From: Bifidobacterium breve
GTDB taxonomy: Bacteria > Actinomycetota > Acidimicrobiia > Acidimicrobiales > Ilumatobacteraceae
NCBI GenBank assembly: GCA_945869715.1
Contig: CAMBPP010000003.1
Location: 1-35,032, forward strand
Reading direction: 5' to 3'
DNA: 35,032 bases
Part shown: piece by piece, positions 19,532 to 29,260 of the stretch
Numbering within the stretch: position 1 is the stretch's first letter
How the letters are laid out: each line of letters starts with the position of its first letter
Program-made: the position numbers and the translations under genes
Notes under the pieces: generated by a model
Databases searched by the model: none
Told to the model about the DNA's origin: nothing
The model's input: the letters and a program-made list of their open reading frames with translations, nothing else

Positions 19532-20872
19532 TCACACGCCTGTGCGGCGGAATCGGTTGATATTTTCTTCGCCCACTTTGGCGCGCAGTTCGGGGTCGTC
19601 AATGCCTAAGCCCTCTTCAGGGGCCAAGCACAAGATGCCTATCTTGCCTTCGTGCATGTTGTGATGCACCTGGTAAGCAGCTTCTCCAACGTTGTCGAGG
19701 GAAAATACCTGCGACATCACAGGGTGTATCATCCCTTTGCTAATGAGCCGGTTGGCCTCCCACGCTTCGCGATAATTCGCAAAATGGCTGCCAACGAGTT
19801 TCTTCAGGCGCATCCAAAAATGGCGATTGTCGAACTCGAGCATGAACCCGCTGGTAGCTGCACAGGTCACAACCGTGCCGCCACGCTTGACGACATACAT
19901 TGACGCACCAAAAGTGGAACGCCCCGGATGTTCAAACACGATGTCGGGGTCTTCGCCAACAAGCGCACGAATATCGCTACCCAAGCGGCGCCACTCTTTT
20001 TCATTGTGCGAGCCATCTTCATTGAAGAACTTGTAGTTGGCAGCTTTGCGATCGATGACTGCTTCGCAACCCATTTCACGCAAAATCTGTGCCTTATCTG
20101 GCGAACTGACGACACCAACAGGAATGCCACCACCGTTCAATACATACTGAACGGCATACGCACCGATGCCACCTGTTGCACCCCAAATAAGAACAACATC
20201 ACCTTGTTTCATGCGTGCACCATTTTGCGATACCAACATGCGGTAGCTCGTGCTGTTACACAGTGCGTTCACTGCTGCTTCTTCCCATGAAAGATGCGCA
20301 GGCTTTGGCATAAGTTGGTTTGCTTTCACCACTGCCATGTCGGCGAGCCCACCAAAGTTTGTTTCATAACCCCAGATGCGTTGGTTGCTTGCCATCATCG
20401 AGTCATTGTGCGCACTTTGATCTTGGTCGTCTACGTGGTTGCAATGCACAGTGACTTTGTCGCCAGGTTTCCATGTACGCACAGCAGCGCCCACCTTCAA
20501 CACAACACCCGATGCATCGCTACCAATCACTTGATAGTCACGATCGTGACGTTTGGCCAATTCACTTTCGCGACCCAAGCGTTGCATGGGCCCAAAAGTA
20601 TGGATGGGTTCAAAAATGCTGGTCCATACGGTGTTGAAGTTGATGGAAGAGGCCATGACAGCGACATACACCTCATCGGGTGCGAGCTCTGGTGTGGGCA
20701 CCTCACCTAAATGAATGCTCTTGCGAGGGTCTTTCTCATGAGATTCAAGCCCGGCGAACATCTCGACATCGGCGAGGCGCACATGAGCCCCCCGATACGT
20801 TGCAGGGATGGGCAGGGCGGCAATTGCTGCGGCATCGGCCCCCGACAAAATGGCTTTTCTAATATCTTCCAC
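19532..20872 (-). CDS. ccr: Crotonyl-CoA carboxylase/reductase
   Basis: 446 aa MDR-family enzyme: EVYVAVMASSINFNTVWTSIFEPIHTFGPMQRLGRES...HCNHVDDQDQSAHNDSMMASNQRIWGYETNFGGLAD...WGATGGIGAYAVQYVLNGGGIPVGVVSS...LKKLVGSHFANYREAWEANRLI. GTG start. Confidence 0.95.
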   Translation of the reverse strand: MEDIRKAILSGADAAAIAALPIPATYRGAHVRLADVEMFAGLESHEKDPRKSIHLGEVPTPELAPDEVYVAVMASSINFNTVWTSIFEPIHTFGPMQRLGRESELAKRHDRDYQVIGSDASGVVLKVGAAVRTWKPGDKVTVHCNHVDDQDQSAHNDSMMASNQRIWGYETNFGGLADMAVVKANQLMPKPAHLSWEEAAVNALCNSTSYRMLVSQNGARMKQGDVVLIWGATGGIGAYAVQYVLNGGGIPVGVVSSPDKAQILREMGCEAVIDRKAANYKFFNEDGSHNEKEWRRLGSDIRALVGEDPDIVFEHPGRSTFGASMYVVKRGGTVVTCAATSGFMLEFDNRHFWMRLKKLVGSHFANYREAWEANRLISKGMIHPVMSQVFSLDNVGEAAYQVHHNMHEGKIGILCLAPEEGLGIDDPELRAKVGEENINRFRRTGV

Positions 20873-20941
20873 GATGCGAGGTTACTGAGGAGTCACGGCT
20901 TCACCACGCCAACATCCAGCAAAATGGGTAGCCTTTACAAC

Positions 20942-22123
20942 ATGTCAGGTTCATACATTGTCGCCGGAGCACGTACCCCTATCGGAAAGCTCAGCGGTGC
21001 ACTCGCGGGCTTCTCTGCAGCCGAACTCGGAGGCTTCGCCATTGCTGAAGCACTCGCTCGAGCCGGTGTAAAACCCGAAGAAGTTGAACACGTTCTTATG
21101 GGCCAGGTCCTCATGGCCGGGCAAGGTCAAGTTCCTTCGCGCCAAGCAGCAGTGAACGCCGGAATTCCTATGAGCGTTCCTTCAGTCAACATCAACAAAG
21201 TCTGTTTGTCGGGTCTGAATACCATTTACCTCGCCGACCAAATGATTACGGCAGGAGAAGCCGACATCGTTATTGCTGGCGGAATGGAAAGCATGACCAA
21301 TGCTCCTTACATTGCCTCTGGTGCTCGCAGCGGTTTTCGCTACGGCAACACCGAACTCGCCGATGCCATTATTAAAGACGGTTTGTGGTGTGCATTCGAT
21401 GCTTGCCTCATGGGCTTAGGCACCGAGCGCTATACGGCAGGCGGCATTGGTCGCGATGTGCAAGATCAGTTCGCCGTGCAAAGCAATGTTCGCGCAGCAG
21501 CAGCAATTGCAGCCGGCAAATTTACCGACGAAATTGTTCCCATCACCATTCCGCAACGCAAAGGTGACCCAGTGGTCATTAGTGCCGATGAAGGCGTGCG
21601 TGGCAACACCACAATGGACTCGCTCGGAACATTGAAGCCAGCATTTGAAAAAGATGGTGCCATTACTGCAGGTAATGCTTCACAACTCAGCGATGGCGCA
21701 AGTGCTGTTGTCGTCATGAGCAAAAAAGCTGCAGAAGCACGCGGCGTGAAGCCACTCGGAGAAGTGGTGTCGTACGGAATGGTTGCTGGGCCCGACAATG
21801 CATCGCTACTTCATCAACCAAGCAACGCCATCTTGAAAGCACTGGGTCGTGCTGGTCTCAAAGTGTCCGACATTAACTTGTTTGAAATTAACGAAGCATT
21901 TGCCGCAGTGGGTATTGCATCCATGAAAGAACTCGGTATCAGCGACAGCATTGTGAATGTCAACGGAGGCGCTATTGCTTTGGGTCACCCCATCGGCATG
22001 AGCGGAAACCGCTTGGCGCTCACTGTTTTGCACGAACTACGCCGCCGTGGTGGTGGCCTTGGCGCCGTATCGCTCTGCGGCGGTGGCGGACAAGGCGATG
22101 CGCTCATTGTTCGCTCGCTCTAA
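20942..22123 (+). CDS. Acetyl-CoA acetyltransferase (thiolase)
   Basis: MSGSYIVAGARTPIGKLSGALAGFSAAELG...NINKVCLSGLNTIYLADQMI...GGMESMTNAPY...[51 protein letters not shown]; Cys/His/Cys catalytic motifs intact. Confidence 0.95.
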   Translation: MSGSYIVAGARTPIGKLSGALAGFSAAELGGFAIAEALARAGVKPEEVEHVLMGQVLMAGQGQVPSRQAAVNAGIPMSVPSVNINKVCLSGLNTIYLADQMITAGEADIVIAGGMESMTNAPYIASGARSGFRYGNTELADAIIKDGLWCAFDACLMGLGTERYTAGGIGRDVQDQFAVQSNVRAAAAIAAGKFTDEIVPITIPQRKGDPVVISADEGVRGNTTMDSLGTLKPAFEKDGAITAGNASQLSDGASAVVVMSKKAAEARGVKPLGEVVSYGMVAGPDNASLLHQPSNAILKALGRAGLKVSDINLFEINEAFAAVGIASMKELGISDSIVNVNGGAIALGHPIGMSGNRLALTVLHELRRRGGGLGAVSLCGGGGQGDALIVRSL

Positions 22124-23315
22124 ACAGCACTTTCTCTTTCTTTTCGCTGCCGTCGTCATTGGCGCTCTAGGTGGCTTGGTCTCGGCTGCGTTTCTTAGTT
22201 CACTCAATTGGGCAACCACCACTCGCATCAATAGTGAATGGCTCATATTTCTCTTGCCAATTGCTGGCGGAATAGTTGGCTACATTTATTACAAGTGGGG
22301 AAACCCCATCACCGGCGGCACCAGTTTGGTACTCGATGCCATTCATGTTCCTGGGGCAGAAGTTCCGGCCCGCATGGCGCCAATGATTTGGGCAGGAAGC
22401 GTTACCTCACATCTTGTTGGCGCATCGGTGGGTCGTGAAGGTGCCATTGTGCAAATTATTGCCAGCGTGACCGATGCAGTTGCACGCAAAACATCGACGA
22501 GTTACAACATCCGTCGTGTCTTTTTGGTCATTGCTGTATCAGCAGGGTTCGGTGGGCTCTTTGGTGTTCCCTTAGCAGGAGCATTTTTTGGTCTCGAAAT
22601 TCAACGCAATGCGAGTCTGCACAAATCTGCAGTGTTGCCAGCATTTGTAGCAAGCACAGTTGCTTTTTTCACAGTGGAAGCTTGCGGGGTGGAGCACTTC
22701 GCCACACCCAACATTGAAAATCTGCACTTCGGTTGGTCGGTCATTTGGCGTTGCTTGGTGGCATCGTGCATATTTGCACTCATCGCCATTGCTTATATCC
22801 AACTTGAACACCGCATCAAAAATGCAATGGCCCGATTAATTATATTTCCACCACTACGCCCCGTCATTGGCGGCTTCATTATTTTGATTCTCGTTTTGCT
22901 TTCCAGCACTCGCGTGTACCTCGGTATTTCCATCACTCTCTTAGAAAGCGCCCTCACCGGTGCTGCAGGTGTTGCAGCACTTGCATGTTTGTGGAAACTC
23001 ATCTTTACGGTAATTGCACTTGGAACAGGCTTTGTGGGTGGTGAAGTATTTCCGCTTTTCATTATTGGCGCGCTCGCAGGCGCACAGTTTGCACGCGTGA
23101 CTCACGCTTCAGTTCCACTCTTTGCAGTTCTCGGCCTCATTGCGGTTTTTGCTGCTGCGTCGAATACACCTCTCGCCTGCATAGTCATTGGCATTGAGTT
23201 GTTCGGCTGGAATGCACTACCGGTGTATTGCATTGTATGCATTTTGTCTTACGTACTGAGTGGCAAGCACACCATTTACAAACCGTCACCCATTGCGCAA
23301 AATTTAGTCGTGTAA
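22098..23315 (+). CDS. CLC-family anion channel/antiporter, CLC-F (fluoride) clade-like
   Basis: [47 protein letters not shown]...[16 protein letters not shown]...[20 protein letters not shown]...[24 protein letters not shown] at 22098 overlaps the thiolase 3' end in another frame. Confidence 0.88.
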   Translation: MRSLFARSKQHFLFLFAAVVIGALGGLVSAAFLSSLNWATTTRINSEWLIFLLPIAGGIVGYIYYKWGNPITGGTSLVLDAIHVPGAEVPARMAPMIWAGSVTSHLVGASVGREGAIVQIIASVTDAVARKTSTSYNIRRVFLVIAVSAGFGGLFGVPLAGAFFGLEIQRNASLHKSAVLPAFVASTVAFFTVEACGVEHFATPNIENLHFGWSVIWRCLVASCIFALIAIAYIQLEHRIKNAMARLIIFPPLRPVIGGFIILILVLLSSTRVYLGISITLLESALTGAAGVAALACLWKLIFTVIALGTGFVGGEVFPLFIIGALAGAQFARVTHASVPLFAVLGLIAVFAAASNTPLACIVIGIELFGWNALPVYCIVCILSYVLSGKHTIYKPSPIAQNLVV

Positions 23316-23909
23316 AAGTTGGCGGCCTTCAATAGCACGCCCAAGCGTAAGTTCGTCTGCATATTCCAAGTCGCCACCAACAGGAAGCCCACTGGCAATA
23401 CGCGTTACTTTCACTGCAAGAGTTTTCATGGTGCGCGCTAAATACATTGCCGTCACGTCACCCTCAACGGTGGGGTTTGTACACACAATAATTTCTTGCA
23501 CATTTTCTGGCCCAAGGCGGCTCAGCAGTTCTCGAATTTTTAACTGCTCGGGGCCAATACCTTCCATCGGGTGAATTGCACCTTGCAACACGTGATAACG
23601 CCCACGAAAGGCACCAGTCTTTTCAATGGCAACCACATCGCGCGAATCTTCTACAACACACAACACCGTTGAATCGCGCCGTTGGTCTTCACAAATAGGA
23701 CACAAAGTATTTTCTGCAATGTTGAAGCAAATGTCGCAGAACCGTGCTTTTTCTTTTGCATCAGTAATGGAATGTGCAAGTCGATGCACATCCTCACTTG
23801 GTAGTTTCAGCAAATGAAACGCAATGCGCTGTGCCGACTTTGGGCCAATACCGGGTAGTCGACCTAGTTCATCTATGAGTGACTGAACTGGCGGCGTATA
23901 CGCACTCAC
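23304..23909 (-). CDS. recR: Recombination mediator protein RecR
   Basis: [30 protein letters not shown]; zinc finger [16 protein letters not shown]; Toprim region [41 protein letters not shown]. Confidence 0.97.
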   Translation of the reverse strand: MSAYTPPVQSLIDELGRLPGIGPKSAQRIAFHLLKLPSEDVHRLAHSITDAKEKARFCDICFNIAENTLCPICEDQRRDSTVLCVVEDSRDVVAIEKTGAFRGRYHVLQGAIHPMEGIGPEQLKIRELLSRLGPENVQEIIVCTNPTVEGDVTAMYLARTMKTLAVKVTRIASGLPVGGDLEYADELTLGRAIEGRQLLHD

Positions 23910-25585
23910 TTATTTTTACCTTCGTTCACCACACGCGTGCCAGGAAATGCTTTTGTAATTTGATCGAGTGGTGACACAACGGGAACAAGTGGCGCATCAA
24001 TCAATTCATTGGGGTCAATATTGTCGTGTGGAACTTCATCAGTTTCAGGCGCTGGTTTACGTGCTTTAGCTAACCGATCGGTTGGGTCTTTTGTAGTTCC
24101 CTCACTCACACCGAGCGTCACGTTTATTGCAACGCCCATTGCCGACTCGTACGCACTAGCAACAACTGCAAGATGATCGGCACAACGTTCTTTATGCACA
24201 GCATTCGGTGCATTCAAGGTAACTGCATCAACTGACGACACTCCAACAACACAGGGGCTGTACAACGCACGCACCAAAGGCTTCAGCGAAGCTAAAACAC
24301 TTGGCCACATTTCGCCAACGGTGCCAACAGGCTTCACTGCAGGTGGCGCACTCGGTGCCTGCGGTCGCGCAATGGGGCCGGTGTTGCCTGTACTTTGCCG
24401 AACTGCTCCACCAAGTTTTGCTCGCCCCGTTGTGGGGTCAACAGGTGGTGGCGTAGCTGGTACCTGTGTAGGTGCAACTGCACCACGTTCCACCAATTTT
24501 TCCAAGCGTTCAATACGCGCAAGCAACGCCGATGAGTCGCCAGATTCTTCAACATGAGAAATACGCACCATTGCTACTTCAAACAAAAGCCGGGCATCGG
24601 GTGCACGGCGCATTTCTACCAACATGTCTCCAAGAACTTCCATGGAGCGCACAATGGCGCCATTGCCCATGCGCTGCGCCCACTGTGCAACGTAGTCAAT
24701 GCGCTCTGCAGGAAGTTGCACAAGTTCGGGAGCCATTTGTGAAAGAAACCCATCGCGCAAGTAACGAATGAGTTCTTCAGATAGCGAACGCGGGTCGCGA
24801 CCTTGCTGCACGGCATACGCAACTGCAGCTAGTGCACGTGCAGGGTCGTTTTCAATAATTGCTTCAATGAATTCGTCGAGGTTGACCGAGTGATCGGCTT
24901 CCCCACCGCTTGCGGCAACAAGTTCAAGTGCCGACAATGTGTCGCGCGCGCTTCCTCCACCTTGCACCAACACTTGTGCAATTGCTTCTGGAGTGACTGA
25001 AAGACCTGCATCGCCAATAACAAATTTGATGTGTTCTTCAAGGTCGTGCATGGGTAGTAAATGAAACTGCAAGTGTTGTGTGCGACTGCGAATGGTTTCA
25101 CTTACTTTTTGCGGATCTGTTGTAGCTAAAACAAACACCACATGGCTTGGTGGTTCTTCCAATGTTTTCAACAATGCTGCTTCGGCGCCCTTAGACAACA
25201 TGTGAACTTCGTCGAGAATGAAAACACGATGCCTCCCTGGGTTACCAAGCGCCGCGTGGTCGATGAGCTCGCGAATGTCGTCGACACCGTTGTTGCTCGC
25301 AGCATCTAGTTCAATGACGTCGTAACTAGTGCCCGCTTCAACGGCAATACAAGAGGGGCACGTGCAGCAAGGTTCGCCTTCAATGGGGGTCTCGCAGTTG
25401 AGCACTTTTGCCAAGATGCGCGCAGTAGAGGTCTTGCCCGTACCACGCGGACCAGAAAAGAGATAGGCCTGACCCTCGCGCTCGTTGATGACTGCATTGC
25501 GCAAGGCGCGCACCACATGGTCTTGCCCGCGCAACTCGCTAAAGCGCCGCGGCCGGTAACGTCGATAGAGCGATTGAACGGCCAT
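23906..25585 (-). CDS. dnaX: DNA polymerase III subunits gamma/tau
   Basis: [32 protein letters not shown]...[25 protein letters not shown]...[34 protein letters not shown]...[43 protein letters not shown] track start at 25630 is probably too long. Confidence 0.97.
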   Translation of the reverse strand: MAVQSLYRRYRPRRFSELRGQDHVVRALRNAVINEREGQAYLFSGPRGTGKTSTARILAKVLNCETPIEGEPCCTCPSCIAVEAGTSYDVIELDAASNNGVDDIRELIDHAALGNPGRHRVFILDEVHMLSKGAEAALLKTLEEPPSHVVFVLATTDPQKVSETIRSRTQHLQFHLLPMHDLEEHIKFVIGDAGLSVTPEAIAQVLVQGGGSARDTLSALELVAASGGEADHSVNLDEFIEAIIENDPARALAAVAYAVQQGRDPRSLSEELIRYLRDGFLSQMAPELVQLPAERIDYVAQWAQRMGNGAIVRSMEVLGDMLVEMRRAPDARLLFEVAMVRISHVEESGDSSALLARIERLEKLVERGAVAPTQVPATPPPVDPTTGRAKLGGAVRQSTGNTGPIARPQAPSAPPAVKPVGTVGEMWPSVLASLKPLVRALYSPCVVGVSSVDAVTLNAPNAVHKERCADHLAVVASAYESAMGVAINVTLGVSEGTTKDPTDRLAKARKPAPETDEVPHDNIDPNELIDAPLVPVVSPLDQITKAFPGTRVVNEGKNK

Positions 25586-25649
25586 TTCATTGAGCCTACC
25601 GAGTAGGTGATATGGCCCTTGGCCTTCCATTGGCTACCGTCTAGAGATC

Positions 25650-27437
25650 ATGGGCCGTTTTTTGAGGAAGATCATCATTGTGGGGGGCCTCCTCGCCACC
25701 GGTGCCAGCCTCTTTTTCCCAAGCATTTCCCATGCTGCTGGCGATAACACCTTGTCATCATCTAACCCCGCCCCCAGCGAAGTGGTGTCAGTTGCCCCCA
25801 CTCAGTTGCAATTAGTTTTTGTCAACGCTTTCACTAACCCGAAAGACATCGAGCAAATGGGTATTTCACTCGTTTGTAACGGGAACATTGTCAACCTCGG
25901 TGCGGCACAACTTGGCGCCGATATCAAAACGGTCAGCACGCCACTCACCCAGGTTCCTTCCGCCGGCACCTGCACAGTGAGTTGGGCGCTTCCCGACGGC
26001 AGTAGCGGCGCGTACAACTTCACCTCTGCCATTGCATTACCCACTACCTCTACGTCAAGCATTCCTGGCGGCGAAACTCCCATCACGGTTGTTCCGGGCA
26101 CAGCATCAACCGCAAGCACATCGTCGTGGCCACGAGTGGGCGGACCGTTAGGGCTTTTTCGCACCTTGTCGTATGTTCTCATCGGAACCTTGTTCGGCTC
26201 GTTCGCGCTCATACTTTTTGCTTGGCCAGAAGGTGTGGAATACCCAGTATGCAAGCGGTTTTTGCGTGTTACCTGGATCTTTGCAGCCCTTGTTACTTTC
26301 GCCGTTCTTGTATTCACCACCGCTCAACTCACCGGCAAAGGCGTGACGGCATCATTGAGTCCGAACGCCTGGCGCGAACTTACTGAGTCGCTTCCTGGCT
26401 GGGGAATTCTGCTGCGCTGCATTTTTGTTGGAGCCGTTGGGTTTGTTGCCTGGAACCCCGAGCGCATTCTTGACCCAGGTACACAAACACTCAGCATTGC
26501 CTCACTTGTTGCCATGTGCCTTGTCTTCGGACTCGATCGCTCTGGTGGACGCATTGAAGTGCTCGGTTACATCAACGCCGGTCTGCACATGCTCGCTGTT
26601 TCCATGTGGTTTGGTGGGCTAGTTCTCTTAGTGCGAGTTGTGCTCATTGGTTCTGGCGACTCCGACCTCGTACAAGCGGTACGCGGGTTCAGCCGACTTG
26701 CGCCTCGAGCCATTGTTGTTGTTGTTTTTACCGGCATCGTCAGCACTTACCGTTACGACGGCTTCGCCTTGTTGTCCAATGCGCATGGTCGCATCTTGCT
26801 GCTCAAAATTGCAGCCGTTGGTTTCATGACCTACGCCATGTTCACCTCTCGGTTCTTCATCGGATCTCGCCTTGCTCGGGCGAGCACTCTTGAAATGCGC
26901 CCAGCAGCTCACCTGCGCCGTGCTGTGGGTTCACAGGCCGCTGCCGGCGTGGTGGTGCTTGGTCTCACGGCGTGGATGATGTCGACCACACCTATTTATT
27001 TCGACACAAAACCCACCAGTGGTGGCCCGGTGTACGCCTCCGTACAAGACCTGCGCAACGACCGTTTCCACGTGCGTTTCTCGGTCAGCCCCGCCACCGT
27101 GGGGCCAAACCAGGTGCTCATAGAGCTCTTTGAACCCCAGCGCATTCAAGAGTTCACCATTCGCATGACCCCGAAGGCCGATGGCTACGACGGCTATCTC
27201 ATTCGGGTACCTCTCACTCGCCGTGGGGCGGCTCTTTTAGGGGCGAACGGGGAATTCCCGCTCAAGGCCCCTGGTGACTGGACCATTGAAATTAACGGCA
27301 CCAGCACCACCGGAGACCTTGCCCCCTTGGCAGCCACCCTCACCATTGGCGACCCGGCCACCACCACCACCGTGACCTCCATTGCAGCTGTGACAACGGT
27401 TACTACCACCACCACACCGCTCGCCCCCGCCGGTTAA
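25650..27437 (+). CDS. CopC-CopD fusion-like membrane protein (copper resistance/transport family)
   Basis: Signal peptide ending HAAG; CopC-like domain (LSSSNPAPSEVVSVAPTQLQLVFVNAF...SSGAYNFTSAIALP); multi-TM CopD-like domain (AGLHMLAVSMWFGGLVLLVRVV); C-terminal beta domain with Thr-rich tail. Confidence 0.85.
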   Translation: MGRFLRKIIIVGGLLATGASLFFPSISHAAGDNTLSSSNPAPSEVVSVAPTQLQLVFVNAFTNPKDIEQMGISLVCNGNIVNLGAAQLGADIKTVSTPLTQVPSAGTCTVSWALPDGSSGAYNFTSAIALPTTSTSSIPGGETPITVVPGTASTASTSSWPRVGGPLGLFRTLSYVLIGTLFGSFALILFAWPEGVEYPVCKRFLRVTWIFAALVTFAVLVFTTAQLTGKGVTASLSPNAWRELTESLPGWGILLRCIFVGAVGFVAWNPERILDPGTQTLSIASLVAMCLVFGLDRSGGRIEVLGYINAGLHMLAVSMWFGGLVLLVRVVLIGSGDSDLVQAVRGFSRLAPRAIVVVVFTGIVSTYRYDGFALLSNAHGRILLLKIAAVGFMTYAMFTSRFFIGSRLARASTLEMRPAAHLRRAVGSQAAAGVVVLGLTAWMMSTTPIYFDTKPTSGGPVYASVQDLRNDRFHVRFSVSPATVGPNQVLIELFEPQRIQEFTIRMTPKADGYDGYLIRVPLTRRGAALLGANGEFPLKAPGDWTIEINGTSTTGDLAPLAATLTIGDPATTTTVTSIAAVTTVTTTTTPLAPAG

Positions 27438-27484
27438 GCCAACGGGGTGGGATAACCACCGCCTCGCCAACTAGCGTCTGACGC

Positions 27485-29041
27485 GTGAGTGACAACCCGA
27501 TGACCGCCAAAATTGAAGACCTCCGCGAGCGCAAAGAGGCCGCCTACAACGCCGGCTCTCCTCGCTCTGTTGAGCGCCAGCACGAAAAGGGAAAGATGCT
27601 TGCCCGTGAGCGCATCGACTACTTCCTCGACCCAGGCAGTTTCCATGAACTCGACCTCCTTGCTCGCCACCGCGCACATGCTGCAGGTTTAGAAGAGCGC
27701 CCGTATACCGACGGTGTTATTACCGGTTGGGGAACAGTAGAAGGTCGCAAAATATTTGTGTTCTCACAAGACTTCACCGTTTTCGGTGGGGCACTTGGTG
27801 AAGTGTTCGCTGAAAAAATTCACAAGCTCATGGACCTTGCATTAAAGGTTGGCGCCCCTGTTGTTGGCCTCAACGATGGCGCAGGCGCTCGTATTCAAGA
27901 AGGTGTTGTTTCACTTGCTAGCTACGGCGGCATTTTCTACCGCAACGTTTTGTCGTCAGGTGTTGTTCCACAAATCTCGGTCATTCTTGGCCCTTGCGCC
28001 GGCGGCGCGGTGTACTCACCAGCAATGACCGACTTCATTTTCATGGTGCGCGAAACAAGCCACATGTTTATTACTGGTCCAGACGTTGTAAAAACTGTTA
28101 CAGGTGAAGATGTAACACTTGAACAACTCGGGGGCGCAATGAGCCACGCTTCAAAGAGCGGCGTTGCCACTTTTGTTTCCACCGATGAAAAAGCATGCCT
28201 CGATGATGTGCGCTACTTGTTGTCATTCCTTCCACAAAACAACTTGGAAGACCCGCCAGCACTAGAGAGCAGTGACGACCCCAATCGTTTGTGCCCCATG
28301 TTGCGCGACATTTTGCCTCCATCATCAAACCAACCATACGACATGAAAAAAGTTATTCGTGAAGTATGTGACGACGGCGAATACTTCGAATACTTCCCAT
28401 TCTGGGCAAAGAACATCACTTGTGGATTCTCACGTCTCGATGGTCAAGTAGTTGGCATCGTTGGCAACCAGCCACAAGAGTTTGCAGGTGTTCTCGACAT
28501 TGAATCGTCAGAAAAAGCAGCACGTTTCGTACGAACCTGTGATGCATTCAACATTCCGCTCATCACTTTTGTTGATGTTCCCGGCTTCCTTCCTGGTGTG
28601 AACCAAGAACACGACGGCATCATTCGTCACGGCGCAAAATTGCTCTACGCATATTGCGAATCCACCGTGCCGCGTATTCAAATGATTACTCGTAAGGCTT
28701 ACGGTGGCGCTTATGTGGTCATGAACTCAAAATCAATTGGCGCCGACCTTGCTTATGCATGGCCAACTGCAGAACTTGCAGTAATGGGCCCTCAAGGTGC
28801 AGTTGAAATTGTGTACCGCCGTGAATTGCAACAAGCAGCAGACCCAGTAGCGCGCCGTGCAGAACTGGTGAGCGACTACACCGAAAAGTATGCCAACCCA
28901 TACAACGCTGCAGAGCGTGGGTACATCGACGATGTTATTGACCCAGCAGAAACACGCACTAAGCTCATTGCTGGTTTGAAGATGTTGCAAACAAAGCGCG
29001 CCGAACTTCCTCGTCGCAAACACGGAAACATGCCGCTGTAA
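27485..29041 (+). CDS. pccB: Acyl-CoA (propionyl-CoA) carboxylase beta subunit
   Basis: GTG start; KIEDLRERKEAAYNAGSPRSVERQHEKGKMLARERIDYFLDPGSFHELDLLARHRAHAAGLEERPYTDGVITGWG...GPCAGGAVYSPAMTDFIFMV...FVDVPGFLPGVNQEHDGIIRHGAKLLYAY. Confidence 0.95.
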   Translation: MSDNPMTAKIEDLRERKEAAYNAGSPRSVERQHEKGKMLARERIDYFLDPGSFHELDLLARHRAHAAGLEERPYTDGVITGWGTVEGRKIFVFSQDFTVFGGALGEVFAEKIHKLMDLALKVGAPVVGLNDGAGARIQEGVVSLASYGGIFYRNVLSSGVVPQISVILGPCAGGAVYSPAMTDFIFMVRETSHMFITGPDVVKTVTGEDVTLEQLGGAMSHASKSGVATFVSTDEKACLDDVRYLLSFLPQNNLEDPPALESSDDPNRLCPMLRDILPPSSNQPYDMKKVIREVCDDGEYFEYFPFWAKNITCGFSRLDGQVVGIVGNQPQEFAGVLDIESSEKAARFVRTCDAFNIPLITFVDVPGFLPGVNQEHDGIIRHGAKLLYAYCESTVPRIQMITRKAYGGAYVVMNSKSIGADLAYAWPTAELAVMGPQGAVEIVYRRELQQAADPVARRAELVSDYTEKYANPYNAAERGYIDDVIDPAETRTKLIAGLKMLQTKRAELPRRKHGNMPL

Positions 29042-29051
29042 GAAAAGCATT

Positions 29052-29249
29052 ATGACCGCTTCATCTTTTTCCATTTCACCGGCACCAACCGATGAAGAGA
29101 CCGCGGCAATTGTTGCTGCCATTGAAGCCAACACCGCAACAGGTGGAATGGTCTCGTCTCCACTGCGCAATCGCGATAGTGCATGGAAGTTCAGTGGCCG
29201 CTGGTGGGCACGTCCGGGCACCGCACGTCGCGATCGCCCCTGGTACTAA
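29052..29249 (+). CDS. Small protein, candidate acyl-CoA carboxylase epsilon subunit
   Basis: 65 aa directly downstream of pccB: PTDEETAAIVAAIEAN...SAWKFSGRWWARPGTARRDRPWY; layout like actinobacterial AccE/PccE subunits. Confidence 0.7.
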   Translation: MTASSFSISPAPTDEETAAIVAAIEANTATGGMVSSPLRNRDSAWKFSGRWWARPGTARRDRPWY

Positions 29250-29260
29250 GCCATTCACAT

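Noticed and set aside
22091-22130. GGCGATG near the CLC start as part of a fluoride riboswitch
   Set aside because: It encodes the conserved thiolase C-terminus (GQGDALI); no downstream riboswitch elements or pseudoknot found by eye.
27350-27436. ACC/ACT-rich tract as a microsatellite repeat
   Set aside because: Encodes the Thr-rich C-terminus of the CopCD protein; similar Thr/Ala linkers occur in the PPIase and LysM proteins.
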